DNA of 64,000 bases from Thamnidium elegans (Eukaryota; Mucoromycota; Mucoromycetes; Mucorales; Mucoraceae), in assembly GCA_025201345.1 (NCBI GenBank), contig JAIXMG010000006.1:682001-746000 (forward strand), written 5' to 3'. Both the position numbers and the translations under genes were made by a program. Position 1 is the first letter of the stretch. Every line of letters begins with the position of its first letter. Below are positions 49,112-61,772 of this stretch, in pieces. The notes below the pieces were generated by a model. The model did not search any database, had not been told where the DNA came from, and saw only the letters and a program-made list of their open reading frames with translations.

Positions 49112-49631
49112 TAGCGTTGATATCGCACTGCCAAAGTATTTTACATTCCAGGATACTGTTGACAACTTTTTTCCATTTGTGATAAAAAGAGGAAATCACT
49201 TTCCTCATGTGATAAATTTAATCATATAACTCGAGAATAAATTTAGAAGTGTATATTTTGAATGTAATGTTATTATAAAACACAAATGCAAATACTTATA
49301 AAAAGGTAGTTTTAAGTGAGTATCGGACTATATAGTTGTCAGCTAGTTATTAAGGTCAACCGAGCGTGGATCCTATATCAGTGATAGTCTAGACATTATA
49401 TTTTTCTTTCCTTTCATGAGAGTGTGTAGCCTTATTCTGGAAAGTGTACGATAAAACTACCCAATTAAACAATGATATTTCTATGGAGTGTGAGGTTTTC
49501 ACTTTTCTCTAAAAAAAATAAAATAATGGTAACATTTTATATCATATACATATTTATATGATAATACGATTTTATATCGGTACGAAAAAAAGAGGGTGTT
49601 TTATTTATTAGCCAGTCTTGTTTGTGTTATT
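48401..49631. other. Intergenic region with long T run and degenerate minus-strand ORFs
   Basis: About 1.2 kb. A run of about 42 T at 49070-49110 splits a minus-strand frame: SIWDDQDRPGPSLQTNC and CVFDENSILIIIFDVDDIGV after the run, MRKVISSFYHKWKKVVNSIL before it. It may be a remnant gene invaded by a homopolymer, but I recognise no family. The rest is AT-rich. Confidence 0.4.
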
Positions 49632-50252
49632 ATGCATAATACAAGCGATATTAAGACAGAATTCTTTATAAATCTTAAGGGTTATATTTCAGACAAGGTA
49701 AGATTTGTGAATAAATACAATGTACCATTTTTTTTTTTTTTTTACTGACAGTTAGACGCTCGAATATATAGGTACATAAAAATAACCTTGACAATCAAAA
49801 TATTACCGACACAAATGCCGTAAAGTTAAATAATTCCTGTACCTGTAAAGTCCGTTCGACAGTCTCTGATGTTATAGCCATATCTTTCACTCTAGTTTTA
49901 CAAGATATTGCCTGTACTTTATCTGCCTCTTTGTTAAATAAGGAATTCTTTGGAAACTACATAGATAACGATTATATGTTTAGCTTTATGCGCTTCAGCA
50001 GTAATCCTCAATTACAATACGCATTTTCAGGAATATTAGAAGAGGAAGCTGACGATTTTAATTTAGAATTAGGAATTGATACATCTAGTCTGCTCGTATC
50101 AGAGTTATTTAGTCAACTCTTACAGCCAGTTATTCCACAGCAATCATTCTGCTATAGAGATTTCAAAACGACAAGTGTGTAGTGAAAATTATGCTATCTG
50201 TATAGCTGATGTAATTGAAGCAGGCGAACCATTAACTCTTTCTAGATTTTAA
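49632..50252 (+). pseudogene. 5'-truncated, frameshifted paralogue of the HSPA12-like gene
   Basis: Two exons, 49632..49697 and 49772..50182, read MHNTSDIKTEFFINLKGYIS, then NNSCTCKVRSTVSDVIAISF, LASLLNKEFFGNY-like sequence (SASLLNKEFFGNYIDND) and LLQPVIPQQSFCYRDF before TAG at 50180. This matches the C-terminal half of the 7192-10805 product (EFTNNFKQYIFEN, SCNCKVCLTVDDII, SASLINKKFFGKY, MQPVLQQRTFLYKEF), and the intron sits at the same place and phase. Shifting frame at about 50178 gives CSENYAICIADVIEAGEPLT, matching YSDNYGVRFYKTNGDTHLT, ending with TAA at 50250. The N-terminal two thirds are absent. Confidence 0.75.
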
Positions 50253-51244
50253 AAGTATACCATAAACCATTTTATCTTTGTTAGATATAGCTTGTTTTTG
50301 CTCTCGCCAGGCGTTCTGTTTGGGCATTCGGAAAAAAGCGCAAAGTGGTTTTTTTTTAAAAAAAAGATGAGCTTGTTGCATAAGCTGGAACAACAAGTAT
50401 AGACATGTGTATAAAAATGGTTAACTGACATATTATTGGTTGAATATATATAAAACAAATTGCAGTACAATATACCAAAGTGATTATATATGTAATAAAC
50501 CACCATAACTTATACGTTTAGCCAGAGTTTCTAAATACATAATTAACAAAAGTACCTGTAACACTACAAATAGTCGAACCTCAATATGCTTTGCCGTACA
50601 TAGTCTGTCTTTAGTGGTATTGCGGGTATATTATATATATATTTTTTAGAGATCAATTAACTAAAAATTCGTTTTTTTATGCACATGAAAAGTAATGAGA
50701 TTAATAGTTTACTCTCATAATGACGAGAGGGTATATCTTTTTTTTGAATTGTGATATCAGTTATTATGCTTAAACAAAAGTATCTCGGAAACTTTGCTTT
50801 AATTCACTAATTGGAAATGGGAGGAAAAAGGTGTCTATTAATTAGGGGTTCCACCAGAAACATTATACTGTTTCAGAAACGTGGCACTCATTAAAAAAAT
50901 GATAATGATGATGATGATATTGAAACGCAAATAGGCTTTTTTTGTTAGAGTATGGCACATGATGAGGATATATTTTATTATAGTTAGGCTAAAAAAAAAT
51001 ATTACAATTATTAAAAAAAACTACGTGTTATCTACTACATACATCATTGAATTGAATAAAAAGAAAAAGTAATTACGTTTCTTTCTCTCGTTTTAACGGG
51101 GTAAAACATATAATGCATCTTTTTACCGTGACTGTCTGTACACACGCCCCACACACAAAAATCTTTTTTTTTTTTTTTTTTTTTCTTTTTAAAGGCGTTT
51201 TTCTTTTTTGTTTAACCTCCAAATAATAATAAAAAAAAACGCGA
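50253..51244. other. Intergenic region upstream of TBL1-like gene
   Basis: About 1 kb of AT-rich DNA with (GAT)n at 50910-50921 and a T run at 51163-51184. No domain-bearing ORF. It contains the TBL1-like promoter. Confidence 0.5.
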
Positions 51245-53293
51245 ATGGTACTCACAAGTGAAGAAATAAATATCATCGTTTATAAATATCTGCAGGAATC
51301 AGGTATAAACTCGACCCACGTATACGCACACACACACACACAAACGCACACAGACAGAGAACACAAAAAAATTAATTATATATCAAAAAAAATAAAATAG
51401 GTTTTCGACACACTTCATTTGCTTTTCAATTCGAGAGCCAAGTAGAAAAATCACCTTATCGAGATGCACAAATTCAACCGGGAGCGCTTATCAATATCAT
51501 TCATAAAGGTCTTCAGTTTATGGAAATTGAAGCTCACATGAACGAGGTACCCCTCCATTCTCTAATATTATTATTTTTTATTAGCGCCAAAAAAAAAAAA
51601 AAAAGAGTTCGACAACTTATATATAAATTAAAAACTTTTTTTTTCTTTTTTTTTTAGGAAAGTGAATTGATGGAATGCAGTGTCCCGTTTTCTTTACTAG
51701 AACCTCATCATTGTGAATTAACAGGTAACACATTCAACAGTGAACCTGCTTCATCTGTGCGACATCCACCACCAGCTATTAAACGTCAACGTAAAGAAGA
51801 AAAGAAACAAAAAGAAAGAGAGAAACGGTCAAGGAAAGAGATGACAACAGAAGAGGACCCAGATAATCGTGTGAAAGAAGAGGAAGAAGCTGTTGCTGAG
51901 AAAAAGGATGTCATTATGACCACAGTACGAGAAGAACCTGAACCATCGAAAGCTCAACTCACTGAAATCAGTCAAGACGATGTTATTGTTTTAAAAGGAC
52001 ATCAAAGTGAAGTCTTTTCATGTGCTTGGAATCCTGTTGTTTCTTCTCTTTTAGCATCTGGGTAAACATACATTTATTTTTTTGCAAGATGAAGATTTAA
52101 TTTTTTTTTTTTTTTTTACCTGTATAATAGTTCTGGTGATGCCACTGCGCGATTGTGGCAAGTGCCAGAAAAGGAGGACGATGTTTCTGAACCCATGGTA
52201 TTGAATCATTTACCCAACTTGAATGACAATAAAGATGTAACAACACTCGATTGGAATGTAAGTTGAATATTTTATTTCTAAAAAAAAAGTTGAGATACTG
52301 AAAAGATAAAATATAGCCTTCCGGAAGTTTATTAGTTACAGGTTCATATGATGGACAAGCAAGGATTTGGACACAAAAGGGTGAATTACGTTTTGTGATG
52401 GCACAACATAAAGGACCTATCTTTTCTTTAAAATGGAATATGCGAGGTGATTTAGTTTTAAGTGGTAGTGCAGATACAACTACAGTCGTTTGGGATCCTG
52501 AGACAGGAGAGATGAAGCAACAGTTTGAATCACATACGTGTAAGCCTTATATTTAACGAATATATAGATACTGTTTTTTTTTCTTACGTCAGTAAATTTT
52601 ATATTTAGTGGCTATTCTTGACGTCGATTGGATGGATAATACAACATTTGCATCATGTTCGTCTGATAAAACTATTTACGTTTGTCAAGTTGGTATGAAG
52701 ACACCTTTAAAAAAATGGATTGGACATGAAGATGAAGTAAATGCGGTTCGTTGGGATCCTTCTGGTCAATACTTGGCATCTTGTTCTGATGATATGACGA
52801 CCAAGATTTGGAGTATGGTGTCTGATACACCTGTGCAAGAGATTAAAGGACATAACCTTCAAATTTATACATTACAATGGGCACCTTACTCGCAAGGAGA
52901 CACAGGCAATAACTCACCGAGAATATTAGCAACTGCAAGTTTTGATGCAACAGTACGTATCTGGGATGCGCTTAAAGGAACTTGTCTCCATGTACTTCGA
53001 AACCATAGTGAAGCTGTTTATTCTATTTCGTTTAGTCCTGATGCTAGGTTATTAGCTTCTGGTAGTTTCGATGAAGTATTAAATGTGTGGGATGCAAAGG
53101 TAATTTTTTTTTTGTTGCACCCCATTTTATAAAACTAACGAGAAAACAATAGGACGGTACTTTAAAAAAGACATTTAAAGCAAATGGTGGTATATTTGAA
53201 GTTCACTTTAATAAGAATGGTGATAAATTAGCTGCGTGTACTTCAAATAAGCAAGTCGTCATTTTGAACCACATGAATTCCTCACGTGGATAA
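51245..53293 (+). CDS. TBL1/Sif2-like LisH-WD40 protein
   Basis: Seven exons, 51245..51302, 51401..51546, 51658..52061, 52131..52257, 52317..52539, 52609..53099, 53153..53293, give 529 residues. An N-terminal LisH motif ([20 protein letters not shown]) is followed by a charged linker with a [20 protein letters not shown] nuclear-signal-like run. Then come about seven or eight WD40 repeats, e.g. [86 protein letters not shown]. The plan equals animal TBL1/TBLR1 and yeast Sif2, corepressor subunits in SMRT/N-CoR or Set3 histone deacetylase complexes. LisH mediates tetramerisation in that family. Confidence 0.9.
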
Positions 53294-53377
53294 ATAACAA
53301 ATAATAATTTAAATTTTTACCCCCCCCCCTTTTCGTTTTTTTCATTTTTTTTTTTTTTTTATTATATATATACTATA

Positions 53378-53412
<35 letters not shown>

Positions 53413-53421
53413 CATTAAATA

Positions 53422-55162
53422 ATGAATTGTCAATATTGTCATACCAATCACCGTAAGTTTTATTGCGCTGATTGTATTAATGAAAAGTAAGATTTTGTTT
53501 TTGTTCGATTAGAATATTAGTTTTTTTTAACTCTTTTTTGTTTTAGATTGCAAAAACATGAACAAGAGATGAGTACATGTTTAGTTGAAAGGGATACAGT
53601 CGTGACCGAAGCCAATGTATTTATTAAAAAAGCAACCTCGATCCAAACCTTATTAGCTGAAAAGAATAAACGATTACAACATTTAGAGACAATACGTGAG
53701 ACACAAAAGGAACGATCACTTTCATGTATAACGAGTAAGTCCTTCTTTTCTTTTTCTTTTTTTTTTTGTAGATAACAAAAGAAGTTTTATTATTTACGCT
53801 ATATGCAATTTGTAGAAAAAATGCATATCCAACAATTAAAGAATCAAATAAAAGATAAACGAAAGCTACTCGAAGAAAGTTTAAAACGAAAATCACAGTT
53901 TGACGGACATCACCCAGACAATAATTTGGTTTTAAAGAATTGGCAACGTACACATAAAATGACAGTAGGTACAAGACGCATCCTGGTAAAAGAAACCATG
54001 TCCTTGTTTGAATTAAAACCGGGTGTTATTGAAGAAGCCGAAAGTACGAGTTTTTTGCATGAAGGAAAAGAGGATTTGTATATTTGCGGTGTTACTTTAC
54101 CCACACGACTTATTGACGTATCGAGTAAGTATCAGAGAGAGAGAGAGAGAGAGAGATGGTTGTTGTAACGAGTCCATTTTATTTACTTTTTGTATCTTTT
54201 CTTTCTTAAAAGAGTGTCCAAAGGAAGAGCTTAACGCACCCATAGGTCTAGTGATTCATATGCTAGGTTTAATTGTCCGCTATCTGGGAATTAAACTGCC
54301 TTTTGAAATCATCAGAAGAGGTATCAAGCCGTATATTCGAGCGCCTAATAAGCAGCACGTTCGGTAAAAAAAAAAACCAATTTAAAAAGAAATGCATAGC
54401 AACTAACAATTTTTATTCAGTAAATTTCCTTTGTTTTTAGAAGAGGATGATAAGAATTTTAAAAAGTTTATTCATGGCATGTCAATGCTAAATTATAATA
54501 TTGTTTATATATGTCATACACAAGGTGTTAAAATACCATCTACTGATATAGCGAACACTTTACAATGTTTAATGTCAATTTGCAGTGCGCCTAAACTAGG
54601 AATGTAAGTACGAAAAAAATAAGAAAAAAAGAGCGAATACTTAAAATAATATAGGCAATCGCACGCTTTATATTATCAGCATTTGCGTGATTTAGAATGT
54701 CCAATTGACTATAATCAAGTGTTAAGAGCAACGACACTTCGATTTCGATGCACTAGTTTAATAGAGCGGTCACAAGCGTTGCATGAACCAAATCGATCTA
54801 CTAACAATGAATTACACGACGATTTTTTCAAGATACGTACTACATCGGTTCAAAACAGTATTAATAATGGCGAACGTATACTTTCTGAGAGTAGAGACGA
54901 AGAAGAGTTCGGGCTGTATGTGGATAGTGAGGAAGACGACGATGATTTTGATATAAAGAAATCAAAGGGGTCAGAAAAACAAATTGCCAATGAAACTTGG
55001 AGTTTGGTCGAGGTTGCACCGTTCTCTGCTGGGCATAATGGATACGAAGGAGACAGTTTGTTTCAAATCGGAGCTGCTTCTATAATGCCTGGTGTGATGA
55101 ATATGATGGAGTCACTTAGTGGAAGTCATACAAACCAATCTTTTGATAGAAGAAAGAAATAA
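53422..55162 (+). CDS. Atg14/Barkor-like autophagy protein
   Basis: Six exons, 53422..53486, 53547..53734, 53816..54124, 54213..54363, 54421..54603, 54655..55162, give 467 residues. The N-terminus has paired cysteines C3-x2-C6 and C15-x2-C18 (MNCQYCHTNHRKFYCADC), as in Atg14. A coiled-coil region (~20-125) follows, then the conserved Atg14/UVRAG core: TRRILVKETMSLFEL, DLYICGVTLPTRLIDV, GLVIHMLGLIVRYLGI, LPFEIIRRGIKPYI. Atg14 directs the Vps34 PI3-kinase complex I to the autophagosome site; the fungal Vps38/UVRAG branch is the alternative. The zinc-ribbon-like start favours Atg14. The C-terminal ~100 residues are acidic, ending in a possible amphipathic stretch. Confidence 0.75.
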
Positions 55163-55273
55163 ATAAAAAAGAGGGGACTGTCTGATTTTTTTTTTAATAG
55201 TGGCTGCCTTTTCATAATTATCTTTTTGTTTTTGTTTTCTTTGTTTCGATAACTAGTATTTATAAGTAGTATA

Positions 55274-55577
55274 ATGGTACAACGTAAGTTTAATGTCTCT
55301 TCTTTTTTTTTATATATATAAGCAAATGTTGTAACTTTTTCTCTTTAAGCAAACGTTAGGATATACCCTGTTCCCTATCTTTCTGAATCCGTCTATAGTC
55401 AATTCGAGCAACACCTAAAGTAAGTTTTTTTTTGTTTAAAAAATAAAAATAAATATACATTGACTTCAATGTTTATAGTGATTTAGGTAGAAAATCAAAG
55501 ACTGAAATTAGATTTGATATGTATGAACAGTACTTTGATATTAAAGGTAGATCTCAACAAGCTTGTGATGACACGTA

Positions 55578-55613
<36 letters not shown>

Positions 55614-57894
55614 AGTGTAGGGAATATTCACAGTTACTACTCTATATAGCTCAAAGAAAATTATGACTTTACTCTTACCTCAACTTGTAAGTTATTTTAT
55701 ATACACACATAAAAAAAAAAATACTTAAGAGTTATGCAATTATAGAACAAGTACGTGGACGATAATAAGTTTGAAGGTACGTTTGAAGACTTGGAAAGTA
55801 TGTCAAAATCCGCGTCAGTCAGTCCTAGTTCATCTGCATCCACCGGTAACAGCTCACCTTCACGTGTCATGGTTGGACGACCTTTAAACCTTGAAGAAGT
55901 AGATAAAAAGCACAGTCAGTCTAGAGAATCCACCATCAGTTCACCCAGCACCACCGCCTCTCCCAACTCCCCCACCACCGCTGCTACACAAGAACGTGAA
56001 GCTTATTACCGATATGAAACAGAAAGTGACGAACCAGATGAAAGTAATGAAGAATACGTTGATACATTTACATTTGCCAAGAATATTGCCAACCCTAAAG
56101 ATGTCTTGACAGGACCACCTTCCAACAACAGTAAACCACCTGATTATTTACGTATCATTGGTAACGATACCGATACCGAGTGTAGTTTACAAGGTAGAAG
56201 TATCAAGATTGTGGGTACCTGTGAAGAATCGATCAAGGAAGCTGCAGAACGATTTCGTAATTTACAAACGATCTTTAAGCGTAGAAAGAGGCCTACAAAT
56301 ATTGTGCCTTGTGTTCATTACCCTACTGAGTCACCTAGATTTGGTTTATATTTCTGTCCTTTGGAAAGGTACGCGTACCAAGATTATGTGTTTACGACAC
56401 CCGGTTCACAACCTTTATATGTAATGTTACCTGTATTTAAAGACAAAAACGGTCAAGATCAAAAGCCAAAGGATTTATTAACTGCAGCACCTCAAAATCA
56501 AGCACCTCGGTGGATGTCACAAAAGAAACCAGAACAGGATTTATCGTTGGAAGAAAGAATGAGATTAGCTACGTTGGAACATAAAAAGAAGGGGTTCGGT
56601 AATGTCAATGCAGGATTAGCACCTGATCAAACACCTTTATGGGGAGAAAATAAAAATTACGTAGTGCGTCCAAGCGCTTCTGCGGTTGTTAAACCTGTTA
56701 CACCAACCTCTAAACCTGCACCTGTGGCACAAAAAAGACCTGAAGAAGATTTCCCTTCACTTGGCTCTTCTAGTGCCCCCCCTCCTAGACCTACCATTAA
56801 ACAGCCTACAAAGAATACAAGAAGAGTATTGCGTGTGGTTCCTCAAAAGGCTCCCAAGGTATCGTCATCATCACCTGCACCTCCTGCCATGTCCAATTTA
56901 GAGATTGTTAGAGAATATAATCTTGGTAATATTAAAACAGCATTAACAGATGGATTAAACAGTGTACGTGGACTTAAGGGAACAATAAAATTAAGCGCTA
57001 AACTTGGAAAGGTGCTCTGGACAAACTTGACACCCGAGATTCAAAAGAAGATATGGGACTTGTATGATGTCAAAGACATTCTTATGGAGGGACATAAAGT
57101 AGTACCTCTATTTAACAACGTTACTACACAATCGGACGAAGTGATTGCCAATATGTCGGACTTTTTACCTGACCCTTACAGTCGATCTGCTTACTTTGAA
57201 ATGTACGCTGACGCACGTAACCAACCCGCTGTGGAATACGAGCCTGTGGTGATGTACATGAGTCAAGGTGTGGTTGAACTGAAAAAAGTAGTGACGAAAA
57301 CCACTAAGGTGACAGAGATCGATTGGGTTTCATTGGACAGAAAATTTGACTTTCAATTCTTGCTCAAGACGGAACAAACGACTCGAACAGACGTTAAACC
57401 CTACACTACGTTTATTAAAAAAGTTGCTGTGTGTCCCAATACAAGACAGATTACGTTTGAAAATGTACCCGATTTCTTGCAAATGAAGAGTATCTTATTG
57501 AAACAAACAACAAAATATAGAATTCATTTCCCGTTTGTGGTCGAGATTACAAGAGTTGAAAAGATTCCACTTAGTAAACAGAAAATTAGTAACTATGGTA
57601 TTGCAAAGATTCAAGGAGATACTGGTAAAGGACAAGTTTGGTATGATTTAGAGGTAATGTATTATTTTTGATTTTTGTGTGCGTGTGTTAATTAAGGTTT
57701 ATATGTGTTTGTGATAGGTTCATTATTCTACGCATGATGAAATATTTAAATCTAATCACGATTTACCTGTCGGTAAACTTGCTTCTTGGACAGTAGAAGA
57801 TATCATTGGAAGTGATACTGATGCTTCTGTTGCATTAGTTGAATACATTCGCTGTTTACTTTTATTTGTTGAAAAGTGTGAAGCAGCAGTTTAA
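55274..57894 (+). CDS. Conserved fungal protein with KH-like segment, function unknown
   Basis: Six exons, 55274..55283, 55350..55419, 55479..55574, 55650..55686, 55746..57653, 57718..57894, give 765 residues. The first exon has only ten coding bases. Residues ~1-75 and about 200-265 (LRIIGNDTDTECSLQGRSIK, then CEESIKEAAERFRNLQTIFK) look like KH-type or related RNA-binding folds. A Ser/Pro-rich linker and a basic, Pro-rich middle (QKRPEEDFPSLGSSSAPPP) follow. The C-terminal ~300 residues form a globular domain (ISNYGIAKIQGDTGKGQVWY) that I do not recognise beyond similarity to uncharacterised fungal proteins. A short FPSLG-type motif recalls translation-regulator linear motifs. Role in RNA metabolism is an inference. 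Confidence 0.6.
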
Positions 57895-57970
57895 GGAGTA
57901 GGAATTAAACTGGTATTATTTACTTTATTAATAAAAGGGAAAAGGAATGTATAAAAATAAAAAAAATGCT

Positions 57971-59146
57971 TTATGAAATATTATTTAAAATGTGTTGTAT
58001 ATCATGGTAAAATTGTAGAGATCGAATTGCTTTGGTTTCTGTTTCATTTAGATCAAGTTGTTTGGTATTTGAATTGTACTTTTTAGCAAGTAACTGTGAT
58101 AAGAATTTATACTTGGAATTTTCATAATCAAATAACTTTACATATTCATCGGCCTAAACTATGTTTTTAGTATACTTATCAAAAAAAAAAAAAAAAAAAA
58201 AAAAAAAAACGAGTCTAACCTTTTCTAATAATCGTACATCATAACCACAAGAATCAAACACTGACAACCGTTCTCTATCCAATCTACATTTTTTCAACCG
58301 TTGTAATAACTCATCTTGATTAATTGAAGGTTCCATATCAATTAGATTATGTTTAATCATTGTTGATTGCCTGGTTGTTGAAACTGTTTGTAATAATCTA
58401 CGCCTTAATCGGATCCATCTTCTTCTTCTGACAAAAGATCGAAAATGTCTATAATTACCTAATCAAAAAAAAAAAAAAAAAAAAAAAAATCGTCAATATT
58501 CGCTCGTCACAAATATGTATATAAATATCTTTGTATTACCATGCCAAACAGCTCCATGAAACTTTAATGCGTACTGCCAACCTGCTTCATCTACATCTTC
58601 TGTCATATCGATCATCCAGTCTTTACTTACCCACTCCCACATTGGATCTGGCAACTGATAATTTTCTATGTTCATTGGCGTGAATCTAGTCAATTAAGTA
58701 ATATAAGTCCCACGTGTGTAATCTATAATATAATATATATATATATTTTTTTTGGTTCATACTTCATATTGGCATCACACCAAGGATTAGGATCAAACTG
58801 TAAAAGTCTATAATTTTTTTTTTTTTAAGTTGAATTGACAATAATATATATATATATATCTACTTACGTTTTTGAACTATATCCAACAGCTAAAGAACTA
58901 TAACAGGTTTTTAATATCCATAAAATCTATTTATACGTCAACAACAAAAAACTAACGTTACCCTCTTTGGCATTCGTATAAAACATCGTAAGCGAATTCT
59001 TCTTTTGTATGATCATGAGGCGGTAAAGGAGGTAATGTAATAGAGAACTTGTGTGCTTTTGGTCGAGGTTTATGAACGAGTTCTCTTAATGATTTTCTTA
59101 TCTTATAAGACTTTTGAATACTTCCAACGTCTTCTGTCAGCGTCAT
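57971..59146 (-). CDS. DysF-domain protein (peroxin/dysferlin domain, Spo73/Mug65-like)
   Basis: Six exons, 58962..59146, 58868..58897, 58763..58807, 58540..58685, 58220..58458, 57971..58153, give 275 residues. It carries both halves of a DysF domain. The N half is YECQRGSLAVGYSSKT, LLQFDPNPWCDA and PDPMWEWVSKDWMIDM. The C half is DEAGWQYALKFHGAVWHG, then FRSFVRRRRWIRLRRR, with the diagnostic W-x-W and VRRRRWIR patterns. A coiled-coil-like C-terminal tail follows. Relatives act at peroxisome-ER contacts (Pex30 group) or in spore-wall membrane extension (Spo73). With no membrane segment and a short length, the Spo73/Mug65 group fits better. Exons 2 and 3 are only 30 and 45 nt. Confidence 0.75.
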
Positions 59147-59388
59147 ATATAAGAAAGAAAAAAAAAGTGCGGAATAAAGAAAAAAAAGAAAAAAAAAAGG
59201 GTTTTGAATTGCGGGATTTTTATATGCTGACGATGTGTGTGCCTACTATAAAAAGAATGAAGTACAAACGTCACACACCTACAAAAGTTTATTTGTTTAC
59301 TTGAACCTCTTTTTTCTCCTTTTTTTTTTTTTTTTTTTTTCTCTTCCTTTTTTCCTTTTTTCCCTATTTTTTTTCTTATCTAGTTAAA
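59147..59388. promoter_or_regulatory. Divergent promoter region, DysF / RasGEF
   Basis: A 242-bp spacer between divergent start codons. It ends in a long pyrimidine tract (59305-59385), a pattern seen before several other starts in this window. No specific site recognised. Confidence 0.45.
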
Positions 59389-61772
59389 ATGTTGAGTACA
59401 GTATTACCTTTAGATACAATAAAGTAAGCTACCAAAAAAGGAACAGTTGAGATACTAATTCATTTTTATAGTAATAGAAGAAGGTCCAAGTCACTTGATG
59501 ATTTGATTACAAAAGAATTCAATACGTCACCTATTATAACATTTCAATCATTACCAAAACGAAGGCATAGTTTATATGCAGAACCAAGAAATAAAGAGTA
59601 CATAAGATTAGCTACAATTTATGGTTGGTATACTACCAAGTAAGTCTTTTTTTTTGCGGCACTTGAAAGTATATGTATAAATAACCAATTCCAATGGAAT
59701 AGTATGCATGAATCTAATAGACGGATATTACAAACTTCTCGTTCATTTTCACATATACCTTGTGCAACAACTCACAAGTTTACAAGAATGTTTAATCGTA
59801 GTAATAAATCAAATACAACTTCTATTGAAAAGATCTTATTGGATCCACCTCCTCCACCTATTGAAAATGATCCTCATGTATTTGATTTAATAACAAAAGA
59901 TTCTTCTCATTTTATTCACTATGGAAAATGTGATACAACTGTTACTTCTGCTACACTTGAAAAATTAGTAGAAAAATTAACTCGTGAAATGGGTATGTTT
60001 GTATGTATACACACTTATTAAAACATAAATAAATAATAAAGCAGTAATTTATTTATTACTTACTTATATATTTAGATAATGACTTTTTAATGGATTTCTT
60101 TTTAACTTTTCGTCAATTTACTACACCGATTAAATTATGTAAATTATTAATATTAAGATTTAGATGGGCATTATTAGAGGAGAATGATGAACGTCGATTA
60201 GTGCGTATAAGGTATTATCTTTTTTTTTTAATCATTTATATTATAGGGAGACTATATTAATTTCTCATTTTATCTGTAGAACATTTGTAGTTATTCGTCA
60301 TTGGTTAACTCATTATTGGACTTACGATTTTATTAATTCAAGAACCCTACGCTTTATGCTCTGCACTTTTTTAACTCAATTACAAAACCATCCCGTTATA
60401 CTTTCTTCTGATAGAGATGAACGTATCATCAAAAATTTACGTACCGTCCTAAAAAAGCAACGTAAATTCTATCGTGATTCTTGCTCTAGAAAAGATAGTG
60501 CAATCGGTATAGATTCTAACTGTCCTCAACCTGATGAAAATTGGACTACCAAAGTAAAGAAATCAATTAAAAGAACTGTTTCTATTTCTTCTTCTTCTTC
60601 TTCTACTTCGTGTGGCTGTAAATCAAATGTGGATTGCACGCATCATCAGCATACGGTGCAACCTCCTCCTTCTCCTTCTGCTGCATCACCATCGTCTTCT
60701 TCTTTTAAGGTGTTTCCTTCGTATCGCTTATCTATCTTACCTTACAAGTCCGTGTTATTAAAGTATCGTTCTGAAGTTATTGCACAACATTTTTGTATGA
60801 TTGAACAACATATGCTTCAAAAAGTCAGTTGGGATGAACTGGTAGAGTTAAGGTGGCGTAAAAGATCTTCTCAAAGACAATCGTTTATTATCGATTTAGA
60901 TACTAGTGATGGTGTCGATCAATTGATCGGTTATTTTAACACTGTAAGTTTTTTTTTTATAAGTTTACTCCTGCATAAAAAAAAATACATTTGTTTATTT
61001 TACTGTATAAAATATAGACTTGCCAATGGGTTGCATCCGAAGTAGTAAAATCCAACCATATGGAAACGCGCGTCAAAGTGATTGAAAAACTGATTCGCGT
61101 AGCACTTAAATGCTATCATCATCGAAACTACAGCACATTAATGCAAATCCTCTTGGGATTACAGCTACCTGCAGTGACTCGATTAGAACGTACGTGGCAA
61201 AAAGTAGATGGGTGTCAACTGGAACTCTTTAACCAATTGAAAGAAATGGCCAAACCTTTTCGTAACTGGAAAAATGTACGTGATTGTATGACAAAGGCAA
61301 CTGAAGAAGTAGCAGAATCATTTGCTGTAGAAACTATTTTAACCCATAGTTTAAAACAATCGGATCATCAGAGTACAGGGTGCATACCCTTTTTGGGACT
61401 GTATTTGTCCGATTTGGTGTTTGTGGCAGAGTTGCCAACGTTTATTGAGGCTAGTGTGGTTGATGAAGATGATGAAGAGCAGGAGGATAAAGAGTTGTGT
61501 GAACGGCTTAGTAATCACTTAGTCAATTTTAACAAGTTTAGGATCACTGGTAACTTGTTTAAAAAGTATATTTGCTCGTAAAAAAAAAAAAAACTTATTC
61601 TTTTTCTTTTTTTTTATTAGCTTCTGTTGTCAAACACGTACTTGCATTTCAAATGCTATCAAGAGCTTATAGATTTAAAACACAAACAAGTCTTTATGAA
61701 CAACTACAATCCATGTCTTTATTAGATAATTCTCAAATAAGAAAAGCCAGTTTTTTATGTGAACAAGAATAA
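59389..61772 (+). CDS. Canonical Ras guanine-nucleotide exchange factor (RasGEFN + RasGEF)
   Basis: Seven exons, 59389..59423, 59472..59639, 59703..59992, 60076..60211, 60280..60943, 61018..61549, 61621..61772, give 658 residues. The RasGEFN/REM module starts near 166 (NDFLMDFFLTFRQFTTPIKL, then RTFVVIRHWLTHYWTYDF). A Ser-rich linker with CGCKSNVDC and HH follows. The catalytic domain (about 365-650) has EVIAQHFCMIEQHMLQKVSW, TRVKVIEKLIRVALKCYHHR, NYSTLMQILLGLQLPAVTRL and the diagnostic CIPFLGLYLSDLVF. It should activate Ras-type GTPases at the membrane. There is no SH3 or PH domain N-terminally. An acidic insert (EDDEEQEDKE) interrupts the C-terminal helices. Confidence 0.9.

Noticed and set aside
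53380..53411. (TA)n run before the Atg14-like gene as a mobile-element target
   Set aside because: A simple dinucleotide repeat with no terminal repeats around it; common in this genome's spacers and introns.
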